Positions 1 through 7,265 of a DNA stretch of 42,392 nt are shown here, one piece after another (the first letter of the stretch is position 1; the number at the start of each line of letters is the position of its first letter). The notes under the pieces were generated by a model. It was not told where the DNA came from. It did no database searches and saw only the letters and a list, made by a program, of their open reading frames with translations. Made by a program: the position numbers and the translations under genes. The stretch lies in NCBI GenBank assembly GCA_017436815.1, contig JAFSCI010000011.1, positions 1 to 42,392 of the forward strand. Direction: 5' to 3'. This stretch comes from Clostridia bacterium (lineage in GTDB: Bacteria; Bacillota; Clostridia; Oscillospirales; Acutalibacteraceae).

Positions 1-1347
1 GCCTATGCTGGTTACACTGTCTGGTATGGTAACGCTTGCGAGTGAATAGCAACAATAAAATGCATAAGAGCCTATGCTGGTTACACTGTCTGGTATGGTA
101 ACGCTTGCGAGTGAATAGCAACAATAAAATGCATAAGAACCTATGCTGGTTACACTGTCTGGTATGGTATAAGATGTGTTTGTTTTTCCTGCGGGATACC
201 AGATAATAGTTGTTTTGTCCTTATTAAACAGTACACCGTCTAACGATGAATAATTTTTATTATTAGCACTAACGTTTATACTTGTGAGTGAATCGCAATC
301 AGTAAACGCTCTATCGCCTATGCTGGTTACACTGTTGCCTATTGTAATACTTGTGAGTGAAGCACATTTATAAAATGCATTAGAGCCTATGCTGATTACA
401 CCGTTGCCTATTGTAACGCCTGTGAGTGAGGTACATTCGGAAAAAACCCAATTGCCTATGTTAGTTACACTGTCCGGTATTGTAACACTTGTAAGTGAGG
501 TACAATAATAAAACGCATTCTTACCTATGCTGGTTACACTATCGGGTATTATAACACTTGTGAGTGAGGTGCAATAATAAAACGCCCAATCACCTATGCT
601 GGTTACACTGTTACCTATTGTAACACTTGTAAGCGAGGTGCAACCCGCAAATGCATCATTGCCTATGCTGGTTACACTGTCAGGTATTGTGACGTTTGTG
701 AGTGAGGTGCAACCATAAAACGCCATATATCCTATGCTGATTACACTGTCAGGTATTGAATAAGAGGCGTATTCTTTTCCTGTGGGATAACAAATAATAG
801 TTGTTTTATCTTTATTAAACAACACACCATCTAATGACGAATAAAGTTTATTATTAACATCAACATTTATACTCGTGAGTTTTGAGCACCAATAAAACGC
901 ATTATCATCTATGTTAGATACACTGTGTCCGATTGTAACACTCGTTAACGATGTGCAACCATTAAACACAGAATTACTTATGCTTATTACACCGTTACCT
1001 ATAGTAACACTTGTTAATGAAGTGCAATTATCAAATGTATAATTGCCTATGTCGGTTACGCTATCAGGTATTGTAACATTTGTGAGTCTTGAGCAATTCC
1101 AAAATGCCCTACCGCCTATGGTGGTTACTGTACAACCGCCCAAGGTTGCCGGAATGGTTATATCTCCGCTAATATCTACCGAACAATCGGTTATCGTCGC
1201 CTCACCGTTTGATACGGTATAGGTATAATAACCCTCAGTTACCTCATCACTTGTTGCCGCGCTAGCGGTAATGGTGAATGTGCCCATTGGCACAACACAA
1301 ATTGCCAAAATTAAACAGAGTAAAACTGATGCGAGTTTTTTAAACAT
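1..1347 (-). CDS. BspA-like leucine-rich-repeat surface protein, C-terminus cut off by window edge
   Basis: The frame is open from the ATG at 1347 to the window edge (449 codons, no stop), so the 3' end is missing. Residues 1 to about 30 form a signal peptide: a Lys pair, a hydrophobic stretch, then TASAA. The rest is mostly 23-residue units of the LRR_5/BspA type, with the recurring pattern SLTSVTIPDSVTSIG followed by AFYxC. Two longer inserts reading LFNKDKTTII plus YP, GK interrupt the array at about 172-310 and 760-890. The family is secreted or surface-exposed and takes part in adhesion or protein binding; no ligand can be named here. GGAGGA lies 5-10 bases before the start. The leader is long and structured (separate entry). 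The repeats nearest the window edge are identical at DNA level, suggesting recent duplication. Confidence 0.85.
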   Translation of the reverse strand, partial: MFKKLASVLLCLILAICVVPMGTFTITASAATSDEVTEGYYTYTVSNGEATITDCSVDISGDITIPATLGGCTVTTIGGRAFWNCSRLTNVTIPDSVTDIGNYTFDNCTSLTSVTIGNGVISISNSVFNGCTSLTSVTIGHSVSNIDDNAFYWCSKLTSINVDVNNKLYSSLDGVLFNKDKTTIICYPTGKEYASYSIPDSVISIGYMAFYGCTSLTNVTIPDSVTSIGNDAFAGCTSLTSVTIGNSVTSIGDWAFYYCTSLTSVIIPDSVTSIGKNAFYYCTSLTSVTIPDSVTNIGNWVFSECTSLTGVTIGNGVISIGSNAFYKCASLTSITIGNSVTSIGDRAFTDCDSLTSINVSANNKNYSSLDGVLFNKDKTTIIWYPAGKTNTSYTIPDSVTSIGSYAFYCCYSLASVTIPDSVTSIGSYAFYCCYSLASVTIPDSVTSIG

Positions 1348-1620
1348 TTTGCATTCCTCCAAAAATAAAAAGTGCGGCTACCGAAGTAACCGCACAAAAA
1401 ACGCAAACTCCGATAGTCGCGAAACTAACTCAATGTGAAATAGGGCGTAAACGCAAACACACATATCAGGCCGGAATTTGCATTTTTATCAAATTCATTC
1501 CTAATATATGTAATTAGCAAAAATAAGCGTAATATTCCCATAAAAAGAAAATACACCCAATTTCACACAATATTAAGTTAGTTTCGCATTATCAGTTTAC
1601 CACATTATTTTTTAAAATGC
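1348..1620 (-). promoter_or_regulatory. Structured 5' leader of the BspA-like gene
   Basis: Read on the minus strand, the leader starts with one arm of a long inverted repeat (1556-1587). Its partner is at 1419-1446; the core GCGAAACTAAC is a perfect match, and the pairing continues through GTGAAAT and GGGTG/CGCCC. Inside is a smaller stem, GAATTTG/CAAATTC. After the long stem comes a hairpin at 1372-1396, GTGCGG-TAC / GTA-CCGCAC around a TTCG tetraloop, followed by a T-rich run and then directly by the ribosome binding site. This order (large fold, terminator-like hairpin, RBS) is what an attenuating leader or riboswitch looks like. It matches no riboswitch class I can recall; the c-di-GMP consensus was considered and does not fit. 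Confidence 0.45.
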
Positions 1621-1630
1621 AATAATAAAA

Positions 1631-1652
1631 AACATCGCAATTATGCGATGTT
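1631..1652 (-). terminator. Perfect 9-bp hairpin upstream of the BspA leader
   Basis: AACATCGCA and TGCGATGTT form a perfect 9-bp stem with a 4-base loop. On the minus strand a TTTTTTATTATT run follows, as in an intrinsic terminator. It could insulate the BspA unit from transcription arriving from the yebC side. It is AT-flanked on both sides, so the direction is not certain. Confidence 0.5.
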
Positions 1653-1674
1653 ATAATAGGTTTTTTATTTTGTT

Positions 1675-1797
1675 AGGCTCCCTCTGACGAGGGAGCTGTT
1701 GAGCGTTAGCGAAACTGAGGGAGAGAAAAGCCCTGTTACCGAACTACCCCTCAGTCAAAACTTTCAGTTTTGACAACTCCCCTGACAAGTGGAGCCT
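1675..1797. repeat. Palindromic interspersed repeat (MITE-like), about 123 bp
   Basis: The ends are AGGCTCC and GGAGCCT. The left half and the reverse complement of the right half align over about 48 bases with the shared order AGGCTCC, GGGAG, TTGTC/TGTTGA, ACTGAGGG, so the whole element is an imperfect inverted repeat. Each half also has an inner hairpin (GAGCGTTAGCGAAAC; TCAAAACTTTCAGTTTTGA). It encodes nothing. I recognise the general type from gut Clostridia intergenic regions; that is recall, not a search. Confidence 0.6.
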
Positions 1798-1805
1798 TTA
1801 GTTGC

Positions 1806-1871
1806 ATTTTATTTGTACAAAAACGGGACGTCGTAAACGCCGTCCCCTACGGTTTATTTTATTTGTACAAA
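1806..1871. repeat. 16-bp direct repeats flanking a short hairpin
   Basis: ATTTTATTTGTACAAA occurs at 1806-1821 and again at 1856-1871. Between them is a hairpin built on GGGACG / CGTCCC. It lies directly beside the palindromic repeat and may be a second small interspersed element or an insertion scar. It contains no gene. With the neighbouring repeat and the yebC terminator it accounts for the gene-free stretch 1653-1923. Confidence 0.5.
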
Positions 1872-1879
1872 TAAACAAA

Positions 1880-1902
1880 AAAGCTCGGAGGGTCCGAGCT
1901 TT
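1880..1902 (-). terminator. Intrinsic terminator of yebC
   Basis: AAAGCTCGGA and TCCGAGCTTT pair perfectly around GGG, and a T run follows on the minus strand. It begins about 20 bases after the yebC stop codon. Confidence 0.85.
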
Positions 1903-1923
1903 TGGTTTTAATATGCTTACTAA

Positions 1924-2658
1924 TTATTCTTCTTCGGGTGCTTCCCAGTTATGCCAGATTTCCTGAACGTCGTCGTTATCCTCTAACATATCTATAAGCT
2001 TTTCCATTTTGGCGCGCATTTCTTCATCGTCAATTGCGGTGGTGGTATTGGGCACGTAGGCAATCTCGGCCGATAAGAACTTATAGCCCTTTTGCTCTAA
2101 GGCAGAGCAAACTGTACCAAACTGGGTCGGATCAGTAGAAATCTCGAAAACGTCGCCGTCAAAATTAAAGTCGTCTGCGCCTGCATCGAGTGCATCTTCC
2201 ATAACGGTGTCTTCGTCCAGTCCCTCGCCCTCAATTACGATAAGTCCCTTGCGGGTAAACATAAACATAACCGAGCCGTTCTGACCCAAATTACCGCCGT
2301 TTTTATCGAAATAATGTCTTAAGTCGCCTGCGGTTCTGTTGCGGTTATCGGTAAGAGTTTCTACAACAACTGCAACGCCGCACGGACCGTAGCCCTCGTA
2401 AACTATTTCTTCATAGTTATTGCCGTCGGTCTCGCCTGCTGCCTTTTTGATAATTCTTTCGATATTATCATTCGGCACGTTGGCTGCCTTTGCCTTGGCA
2501 ATAACGTCCTTTAACTTGCTGTTTTCGTTAATATTAGGACCGCCTGCTTTAACAACCATTGCAAGCTCTCTGCCTATTTTGGTAAAGATTTTTGCGCGCT
2601 GCTGGTCGGTCTTTTCCTTTTTACGTTTAATAGTACTCCATTTGGAATGTCCGGACAT
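1924..2658 (-). CDS. yebC: YebC/PmpR-family protein
   Basis: The 244-residue product has the family's normal length and its signature N-terminus MSGHSKWSTIKRKKEKTD. Other conserved blocks follow: IGRELAMVVKAGGP, NVPNDNIERIIKKA, YEGYGPCGVAVVVE, and TDNRNRTAGDLRHYFDKNGG. Family members are cytosolic; some are described as DNA-binding regulators, and more recently some as factors that relieve ribosome stalling. The sequence does not tell which role applies. The acidic C-terminus (DNDDVQEIWHNWE) is typical. The gene has its own promoter and terminator, so it is probably a single-gene unit after dusB. The start is preceded by GAGGAAG. Confidence 0.93.
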   Translation of the reverse strand: MSGHSKWSTIKRKKEKTDQQRAKIFTKIGRELAMVVKAGGPNINENSKLKDVIAKAKAANVPNDNIERIIKKAAGETDGNNYEEIVYEGYGPCGVAVVVETLTDNRNRTAGDLRHYFDKNGGNLGQNGSVMFMFTRKGLIVIEGEGLDEDTVMEDALDAGADDFNFDGDVFEISTDPTQFGTVCSALEQKGYKFLSAEIAYVPNTTTAIDDEEMRAKMEKLIDMLEDNDDVQEIWHNWEAPEEE

Positions 2659-2690
2659 TAAAAATACTTCCTCTCAAAAAAACTTTATAT

Positions 2691-2719
2691 ATTTTATCAC
2701 AAAAATTTACTAAGTACAA
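2691..2719 (-). promoter_or_regulatory. Promoter of yebC
   Basis: On the minus strand: TTGTAC (2714-2719), 17 bases, TAAAAT (2691-2696), about 33 bases before the yebC start. The -10 box is good and the -35 box weak. Confidence 0.5.
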
Positions 2720-2733
2720 GTGTTTTATTTACA

Positions 2734-3699
2734 TTATTTGTTTTCGCTTATCGCAAACTCGCAAATGCGCTCAATATCGTCAAAAGAACTAATTTCCGAG
2801 CACATTCTGCGTATTGCTGCGGCCGAGCGAAGTCCTTTTGTATACCAGGAGGTATGCTTGCGGGCTTCTAAAAGGGCGTTGTGATTATCTTTATACAAAA
2901 GCATAAGCTTTATATGCTCTTTCATAATTTCGCACCGCTCGTAAACGTCGGGCTCGGGCAACAACACACCGTCTTTTAAATAAGCGTTTATGTTTTTAAA
3001 TATCCAGGGGGCGCCCATGGCCGCTCTGCCAACCATTATAAAATCGCAACCGGTTTGCTCGTACATATTTTTTGCGGCCAGCGGAGAATCAACGTCACCG
3101 TTACCAATAACAGGAATTTTTACGGCCTGCTTTACATCTTTTATAATCTGCCAATCGGCACTTGGGGCATACATTTGTTTTCTGGTACGGCCGTGAACGG
3201 TTATTGCTGCCGCTCCCGCCTGCTCGCAAAGAACGGCTAATTCTACGGCGTTTATGCTCTCTTCATCCCAGCCAGAGCGCATTTTTACCGTAACGGGTAC
3301 GGGCACCGCATTTACAACCTCTTTTACAATTTCGGCCGCAAGTTTTATATTCTTCATTAAGGCCGAGCCGCCACCGTTTGCGGTAACCTTAGGGGCGGGG
3401 CAACCCATATTTATATCTATAAAATCGGGCTTAAAATCTAGCGCTTTTTCGGCCGCTTTTGCCATAGTATAGGGCTCGCTTCCAAAAAGCTGAGAGGCGT
3501 ATGGGCGCTCGGTATCGTTAACCGACAAAAGCTCGTAAGACTTTTTATCGTTCATAGACACGCCCTTGGCGCTTACAAGCTCGCCCACAGTATAGGCTGC
3601 TCCAAAATCTTTGCAGAGTGTACGCATTGCTTTATCTGCAACGCCCGCCATTGGAGCCAGGGCTGCAAAACCGTTTATATTTAAAGAGCCAATTTTCAT
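2734..3699 (-). CDS. dusB: tRNA-dihydrouridine synthase (DusB type)
   Basis: The product is an FMN-dependent enzyme that reduces uridines in the tRNA D-loop to dihydrouridine. It opens with MKIGSLNINGFAALAPMAGV, the DusB N-terminus. Further motifs are MGCPAPKVTANGGGSALMKN, which holds the catalytic Cys, then MRSGWDEE, VHGRTRKQMY, IGNGDV and DFIMVGRAAMG, the FMN-phosphate region. The ATG at 3699 (321 residues) is preferred over a GTG at 3726. The GTG lies inside an AAAGGTGAG sequence that looks like a Shine-Dalgarno site, and only the ATG gives the family N-terminus. The gene diverges from polA across a 141-base gap. Confidence 0.92.
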   Translation of the reverse strand: MKIGSLNINGFAALAPMAGVADKAMRTLCKDFGAAYTVGELVSAKGVSMNDKKSYELLSVNDTERPYASQLFGSEPYTMAKAAEKALDFKPDFIDINMGCPAPKVTANGGGSALMKNIKLAAEIVKEVVNAVPVPVTVKMRSGWDEESINAVELAVLCEQAGAAAITVHGRTRKQMYAPSADWQIIKDVKQAVKIPVIGNGDVDSPLAAKNMYEQTGCDFIMVGRAAMGAPWIFKNINAYLKDGVLLPEPDVYERCEIMKEHIKLMLLYKDNHNALLEARKHTSWYTKGLRSAAAIRRMCSEISSFDDIERICEFAISENK

Positions 3700-3772
3700 T
3701 GAATCACCCAAACTCAAAATACTCACCTTTGATTATACATATTTTTTTGTTTGTGTCAAATTTAAAAAAGTG

Positions 3773-3801
3773 GTGACAACACTCCTCCGGTATGGTATAA
3801 T
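3773..3801 (+). promoter_or_regulatory. Promoter of polA
   Basis: GTGACA (3773-3778), a 17-base spacer and a perfect TATAAT (3796-3801). The RBS GGAGGA is at 3829-3834, six bases before the ATG. Confidence 0.75.
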
Positions 3802-3840
3802 ATATAGATAAAATTTTTATTTGCTTTTGGAGGAATAAAA

Positions 3841-6414
3841 ATGAAGCTTCTGGCCATTGACGGAAACTCGATTATAAACCGTGCTTTTTACGGAATAAAA
3901 CTGCTCACCACTAAGGACGGCAGATACACAAATGCGGTTTACGGTTTTATAAATATTTTAAATCATCTTTTAGAAATTGAAAAGCCCGATGCCGTTGCGG
4001 TGGCCTTTGACCTTAAAAAGCCGACCTTCAGGCACAAGGAATATTCTCTTTACAAGGCGGGCAGAAAAGGTATGCCTGACGAGCTTGCAAGTCAGCTGCC
4101 AATTTTAAAGGAATGGTTAAACCTTATGGGCTACCGCACAATTGAGTGCGAGGGATATGAGGCTGATGATATTTTAGGCACCCTTGCAAACATTTTCGGC
4201 AAGAACGACGAGTGTGTTATTGCTACGGGCGACCGTGACTCTTTGCAGCTTGTAGACAAAAACGTTAAGGTACTGCTTACTACCTCTAAGATGGGACAAA
4301 CCGCTACGGTAGAATTCAACGAGCAGACCCTTTTTGAAAAATACTCCCTCACCCCACCGCAGATGATAGAGCTAAAAGCTCTTATGGGAGACAGCTCCGA
4401 CAATATTCCCGGTGTTGCGGGTGTTGGTGAGAAAACCGCAACCGAGCTTATAAAGAAATTTGGCAACATTGATTATATTTACGAGAATTTAGACTCGCTC
4501 GAGATTAAAGATTCTCTAAGAGCAAAGCTTGCCGCCGGCAAGGACAGCGCTTTTCTTAGCCGCTGGCTCGGTACCATTTGCAAGGATGCGCCTATATCGT
4601 CTGATCCGACCGATTATTTAAAAAATCCTACCGATTTTGCCGGAGTCGGCGCCCTTATGCGTGATTTGGAATTTTACAAGCTTATGGATAAAATGGGCAT
4701 TACTGCCCCTGCAGCCGAGGTTGTAACCGAAAACAATTCTAAATGCGAATACTCGGTTTGTAATATAGATGAATTTTTAAATCTTGCCAAAGCAGAGGGT
4801 ATGGTCAGCGCGGTATTAAACACAGCTGATAACTCAATTTGCTTTGCCACAAGCAACACAGTTTGCTCGGTAGATTTGCTGAACTTTATGGAGCTGGACG
4901 TTATATCTAAAATATTAGAAGACGAGCAGATTGCCATAAGCGCTTACGATATTAAATCGCTTTACAAGTGGGCTTTTTTACAAAATATCAATATCAAAAA
5001 TGCCGTTTTCGACCCCATGCTTGCGGGATATTTGCTAAGCCCTTCGGCATCGTCTTACGAATTGGAGCGGCTTGCTTGTGAATACTCGGCTCCTGCTGTA
5101 TGTATTAACGGCAGTGACGATAAAAACTTAAAAGATGCAGCTTTATGCTTTGCGCTTACAAAGCCGCTAAAGGAATTATTGGAACAAAACGAGCTTTACA
5201 GTCTGTTTTGCGATATTGAGTTGCCGCTCTCGGAGGTTTTAGCCAGTATGGAGAGTGAGGGCTTCTTAGTAGATGCAAACGGACTCAAAGCATACGGTGA
5301 TGAATTAGAGCAAAAAATCACCACAATTCAAAGCGAAATTTACTCTTTAATCGGATATGAATTTAACTTAAACTCACCTAAGCAACTTGGTGTTGCTCTG
5401 TTTGAAAAATTAGGGTTGCCCACAAAGAAAAAGACAAAAAGCGGTTATTCTACCAATGCCGAGGTTTTAGAGTCATTAAAAGATGCTCACCCGGCCGTAT
5501 CGTTACTGCTCGAATACCGTCATCTTGCAAAGCTAAAATCCACCTATTGTGACGGACTGATAAGCGCCGTATCTATTGACGGCAGAATTCACTCTACATT
5601 TAATCAGACCGAAACCAGAACCGGCAGAATAAGCTCTACCGAGCCCAATTTGCAGAATATTCCAGTTCGCCAGCCCGAAGGCAAGGTAATGCGCAAATTC
5701 TTTGTAGCAAAAGAGGGCTACGTTTTGTGCGATGCCGACTATTCGCAGATTGAACTGAGAGTTCTTGCCGACATTTCGGGTGACACTACTATGATAGATG
5801 CTTTCAACAACGGTATTGATATTCACACCCTTACCGCCGCAAAGGTGTTTAATCTGCCCGAGAATATGGTAACACCGCTTATGCGAAGTCGCGCAAAAGC
5901 AGTAAACTTTGGTATAGTATACGGCATTGGCGCCTTTTCGCTGGCTAAGGATATCGGTGTAACAAGGGCCGAGGCCGACAGCTTTATTAAGGGTTATCTT
6001 AACACCTACAAGCAGGTTGACGATTATATGAAGGCTGTAATAGATTCTGCAAAGCAACAAGGTTACGTTACTACAATTTTTGGCAGACGTAGATTTCTGC
6101 CCGAGCTTTCATCATCTAACGGAATGTTAAGGGCTTTTGGAGAAAGAGTTGCCCGCAATATGCCTATTCAGGGTACAGCGGCCGACATTATAAAAATAGC
6201 TATGGTAAAGGTTTACTCGCGCCTAAAGGCCGAGCAGCTCGATGCCAAGCTGATTTTACAGGTACACGACGAACTTATGGTAGAAGCAAATGAGTCTTGC
6301 GCCGAAAAAGCCTGCGAAATTTTACGTGAAGAAATGGAAAACGCCTGCAAAATGAAGGTTACCCTTACCGCCGACGTAGGTATGGGCAAAACCTGGTTTG
6401 AGGCTAAAGATTAA
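3841..6414 (+). CDS. polA: DNA polymerase I
   Basis: The 857-residue product fills gaps and removes RNA primers in replication and repair. Residues 1 to about 285 are the 5'-3' exonuclease (LAIDGNSIINRAFYG, YEADDILGTLA, TGDRDSLQLV, MGDSSDNIPGVAGVGEKTA). The middle domain, about 300-470, aligns with the 3'-5' exonuclease. Its first acidic motif (DxE) is missing, replaced by SAVLNTADN, so proofreading is probably lost, as in several Gram-positive Pol I enzymes. The polymerase domain has motif A DYSQIELR (from D633), motif B RSRAKAVNFGIVYG (682-695) and motif C VHDE (808-811). A strong promoter and RBS precede it. Its stop lies three bases before the phosphatase gene, so polA leads a run of short-spaced or overlapping genes through tsaD. 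Confidence 0.97.
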   Translation: MKLLAIDGNSIINRAFYGIKLLTTKDGRYTNAVYGFINILNHLLEIEKPDAVAVAFDLKKPTFRHKEYSLYKAGRKGMPDELASQLPILKEWLNLMGYRTIECEGYEADDILGTLANIFGKNDECVIATGDRDSLQLVDKNVKVLLTTSKMGQTATVEFNEQTLFEKYSLTPPQMIELKALMGDSSDNIPGVAGVGEKTATELIKKFGNIDYIYENLDSLEIKDSLRAKLAAGKDSAFLSRWLGTICKDAPISSDPTDYLKNPTDFAGVGALMRDLEFYKLMDKMGITAPAAEVVTENNSKCEYSVCNIDEFLNLAKAEGMVSAVLNTADNSICFATSNTVCSVDLLNFMELDVISKILEDEQIAISAYDIKSLYKWAFLQNINIKNAVFDPMLAGYLLSPSASSYELERLACEYSAPAVCINGSDDKNLKDAALCFALTKPLKELLEQNELYSLFCDIELPLSEVLASMESEGFLVDANGLKAYGDELEQKITTIQSEIYSLIGYEFNLNSPKQLGVALFEKLGLPTKKKTKSGYSTNAEVLESLKDAHPAVSLLLEYRHLAKLKSTYCDGLISAVSIDGRIHSTFNQTETRTGRISSTEPNLQNIPVRQPEGKVMRKFFVAKEGYVLCDADYSQIELRVLADISGDTTMIDAFNNGIDIHTLTAAKVFNLPENMVTPLMRSRAKAVNFGIVYGIGAFSLAKDIGVTRAEADSFIKGYLNTYKQVDDYMKAVIDSAKQQGYVTTIFGRRRFLPELSSSNGMLRAFGERVARNMPIQGTAADIIKIAMVKVYSRLKAEQLDAKLILQVHDELMVEANESCAEKACEILREEMENACKMKVTLTADVGMGKTWFEAKD

Positions 6415-6417
6415 CTT

Positions 6418-6822
6418 ATGAAAACTGTTTTATTTGTTTGCACGGGTAACACCTGCCGCAGTCCAATGGCCCAAGGGTATTTAAAGCACAAAAATTTAGA
6501 AGACGTTACCGTTTTAAGCGCGGGTATTTTTGCCGACGGCTCCCAGGTTTCGGAAAATGCGGCTAAGGTCTGCAAGGAATTTGATATAGACATAAGCTCT
6601 CATATATCTACCCCACTAACCCCAAAAATGTTGGAGGAGGCCGACTATATTCTTTGTATGTCGCCCTCTCACAAGCAAATGCTTGACGGTCTTGCACAAA
6701 ACAAGGTTATGGTTTTGGGTGATGGTATTCCCGACCCGTTTGGCAGTGATGAAAAAACTTATAAAGAATGCTTTTTAAAGATAAAATCTGCCATAGACGA
6801 TTTTTGCGAAAGGTATTTATAA
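6418..6822 (+). CDS. Low-molecular-weight protein-tyrosine-phosphatase family protein
   Basis: The 134-residue product starts with the phosphatase P-loop VLFVCTGNTCRSPMAQ (C-x5-R-S; nucleophile Cys near residue 8). The matching Asp loop is in DGIPDPFG. The fold is shared with arsenate reductases, but the CTGNTCRS loop fits the phosphotyrosine or phosphoarginine phosphatase branch. In Firmicutes close relatives include arginine phosphatases (YwlE) and the YwlE-like phosphatase next to tRNA-modification genes; I cannot choose between substrates. It lies between polA and rimI. Its TAA overlaps the rimI ATG by one base, so the two are translationally coupled. Confidence 0.85.
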   Translation: MKTVLFVCTGNTCRSPMAQGYLKHKNLEDVTVLSAGIFADGSQVSENAAKVCKEFDIDISSHISTPLTPKMLEEADYILCMSPSHKQMLDGLAQNKVMVLGDGIPDPFGSDEKTYKECFLKIKSAIDDFCERYL

Positions 6823-7265
6823 TGGAAATTGCGGTTTTGGATTTTACAGAAGATTTTGCCGAAGATATTGCCAAAATAGAGGCCGCCTGCTTTAGCAGTC
6901 CTTGGTCTGAAACGGCAATATTAGACTCACACAAAAATAACACCTATTTTACGGTTGCCAAAGTAAACGGAAAAATTGTCGGCTACGGCGGAGTACAGGT
7001 TATACTCGATGAAGGCTATATAACCAACATAGCGGTTTTAGAAGATTTCAGAGGTTTAGGCATTGGCAAAAAAATCGTAAACAGGCTCACCGAATATGCT
7101 AAAGATCAGAATTTAAGCTTTATAACTTTAGAGGTCAGAGAATCTAACGAGCGGGCCATAACCCTTTATAAAAGCTTTGGTTTTAGCACCATTGGCAAGC
7201 GTCGTAATTTTTACGAAAAGCCACAAGAAGATGCAATCTTAATGACAAAAAGGTTTGATATTTAA
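6822..7265 (+). CDS. rimI: Ribosomal protein bS18 alanine N-acetyltransferase
   Basis: This is a 147-residue GNAT acetyltransferase. The acetyl-CoA loop reads LEDFRGLGIGKKIVNRL, followed by LEVRESNERAITLYKSFGF and RRNFYEKPQEDAILM, the RimI C-terminal signature. RimI acetylates the N-terminus of ribosomal protein S18 and in Firmicutes usually sits beside tsaD, as here. The start is the ATG at 6822 (MEIAVLDFTED), which overlaps the previous stop (TAATG). A longer frame from 6768 runs inside the phosphatase gene and is not used. The stop overlaps the tsaD start in the same way. Confidence 0.9.
   Translation: MEIAVLDFTEDFAEDIAKIEAACFSSPWSETAILDSHKNNTYFTVAKVNGKIVGYGGVQVILDEGYITNIAVLEDFRGLGIGKKIVNRLTEYAKDQNLSFITLEVRESNERAITLYKSFGFSTIGKRRNFYEKPQEDAILMTKRFDI

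Noticed and set aside
1..1347. CRISPR-like regular repeats
   Set aside because: The 69-bp periodic units are coding, in frame, and give 23-residue LRR repeats; there are no unique spacers.
1372..1587. Cyclic-di-GMP or other known riboswitch in the adhesin leader
   Set aside because: The expected conserved core was searched for on both strands and not found, so no class name is given.
5533..6060. 175-codon minus-strand open frame inside polA
   Set aside because: It lies entirely within the polymerase domain of polA, has no family resemblance, and is a shadow of the opposite strand.
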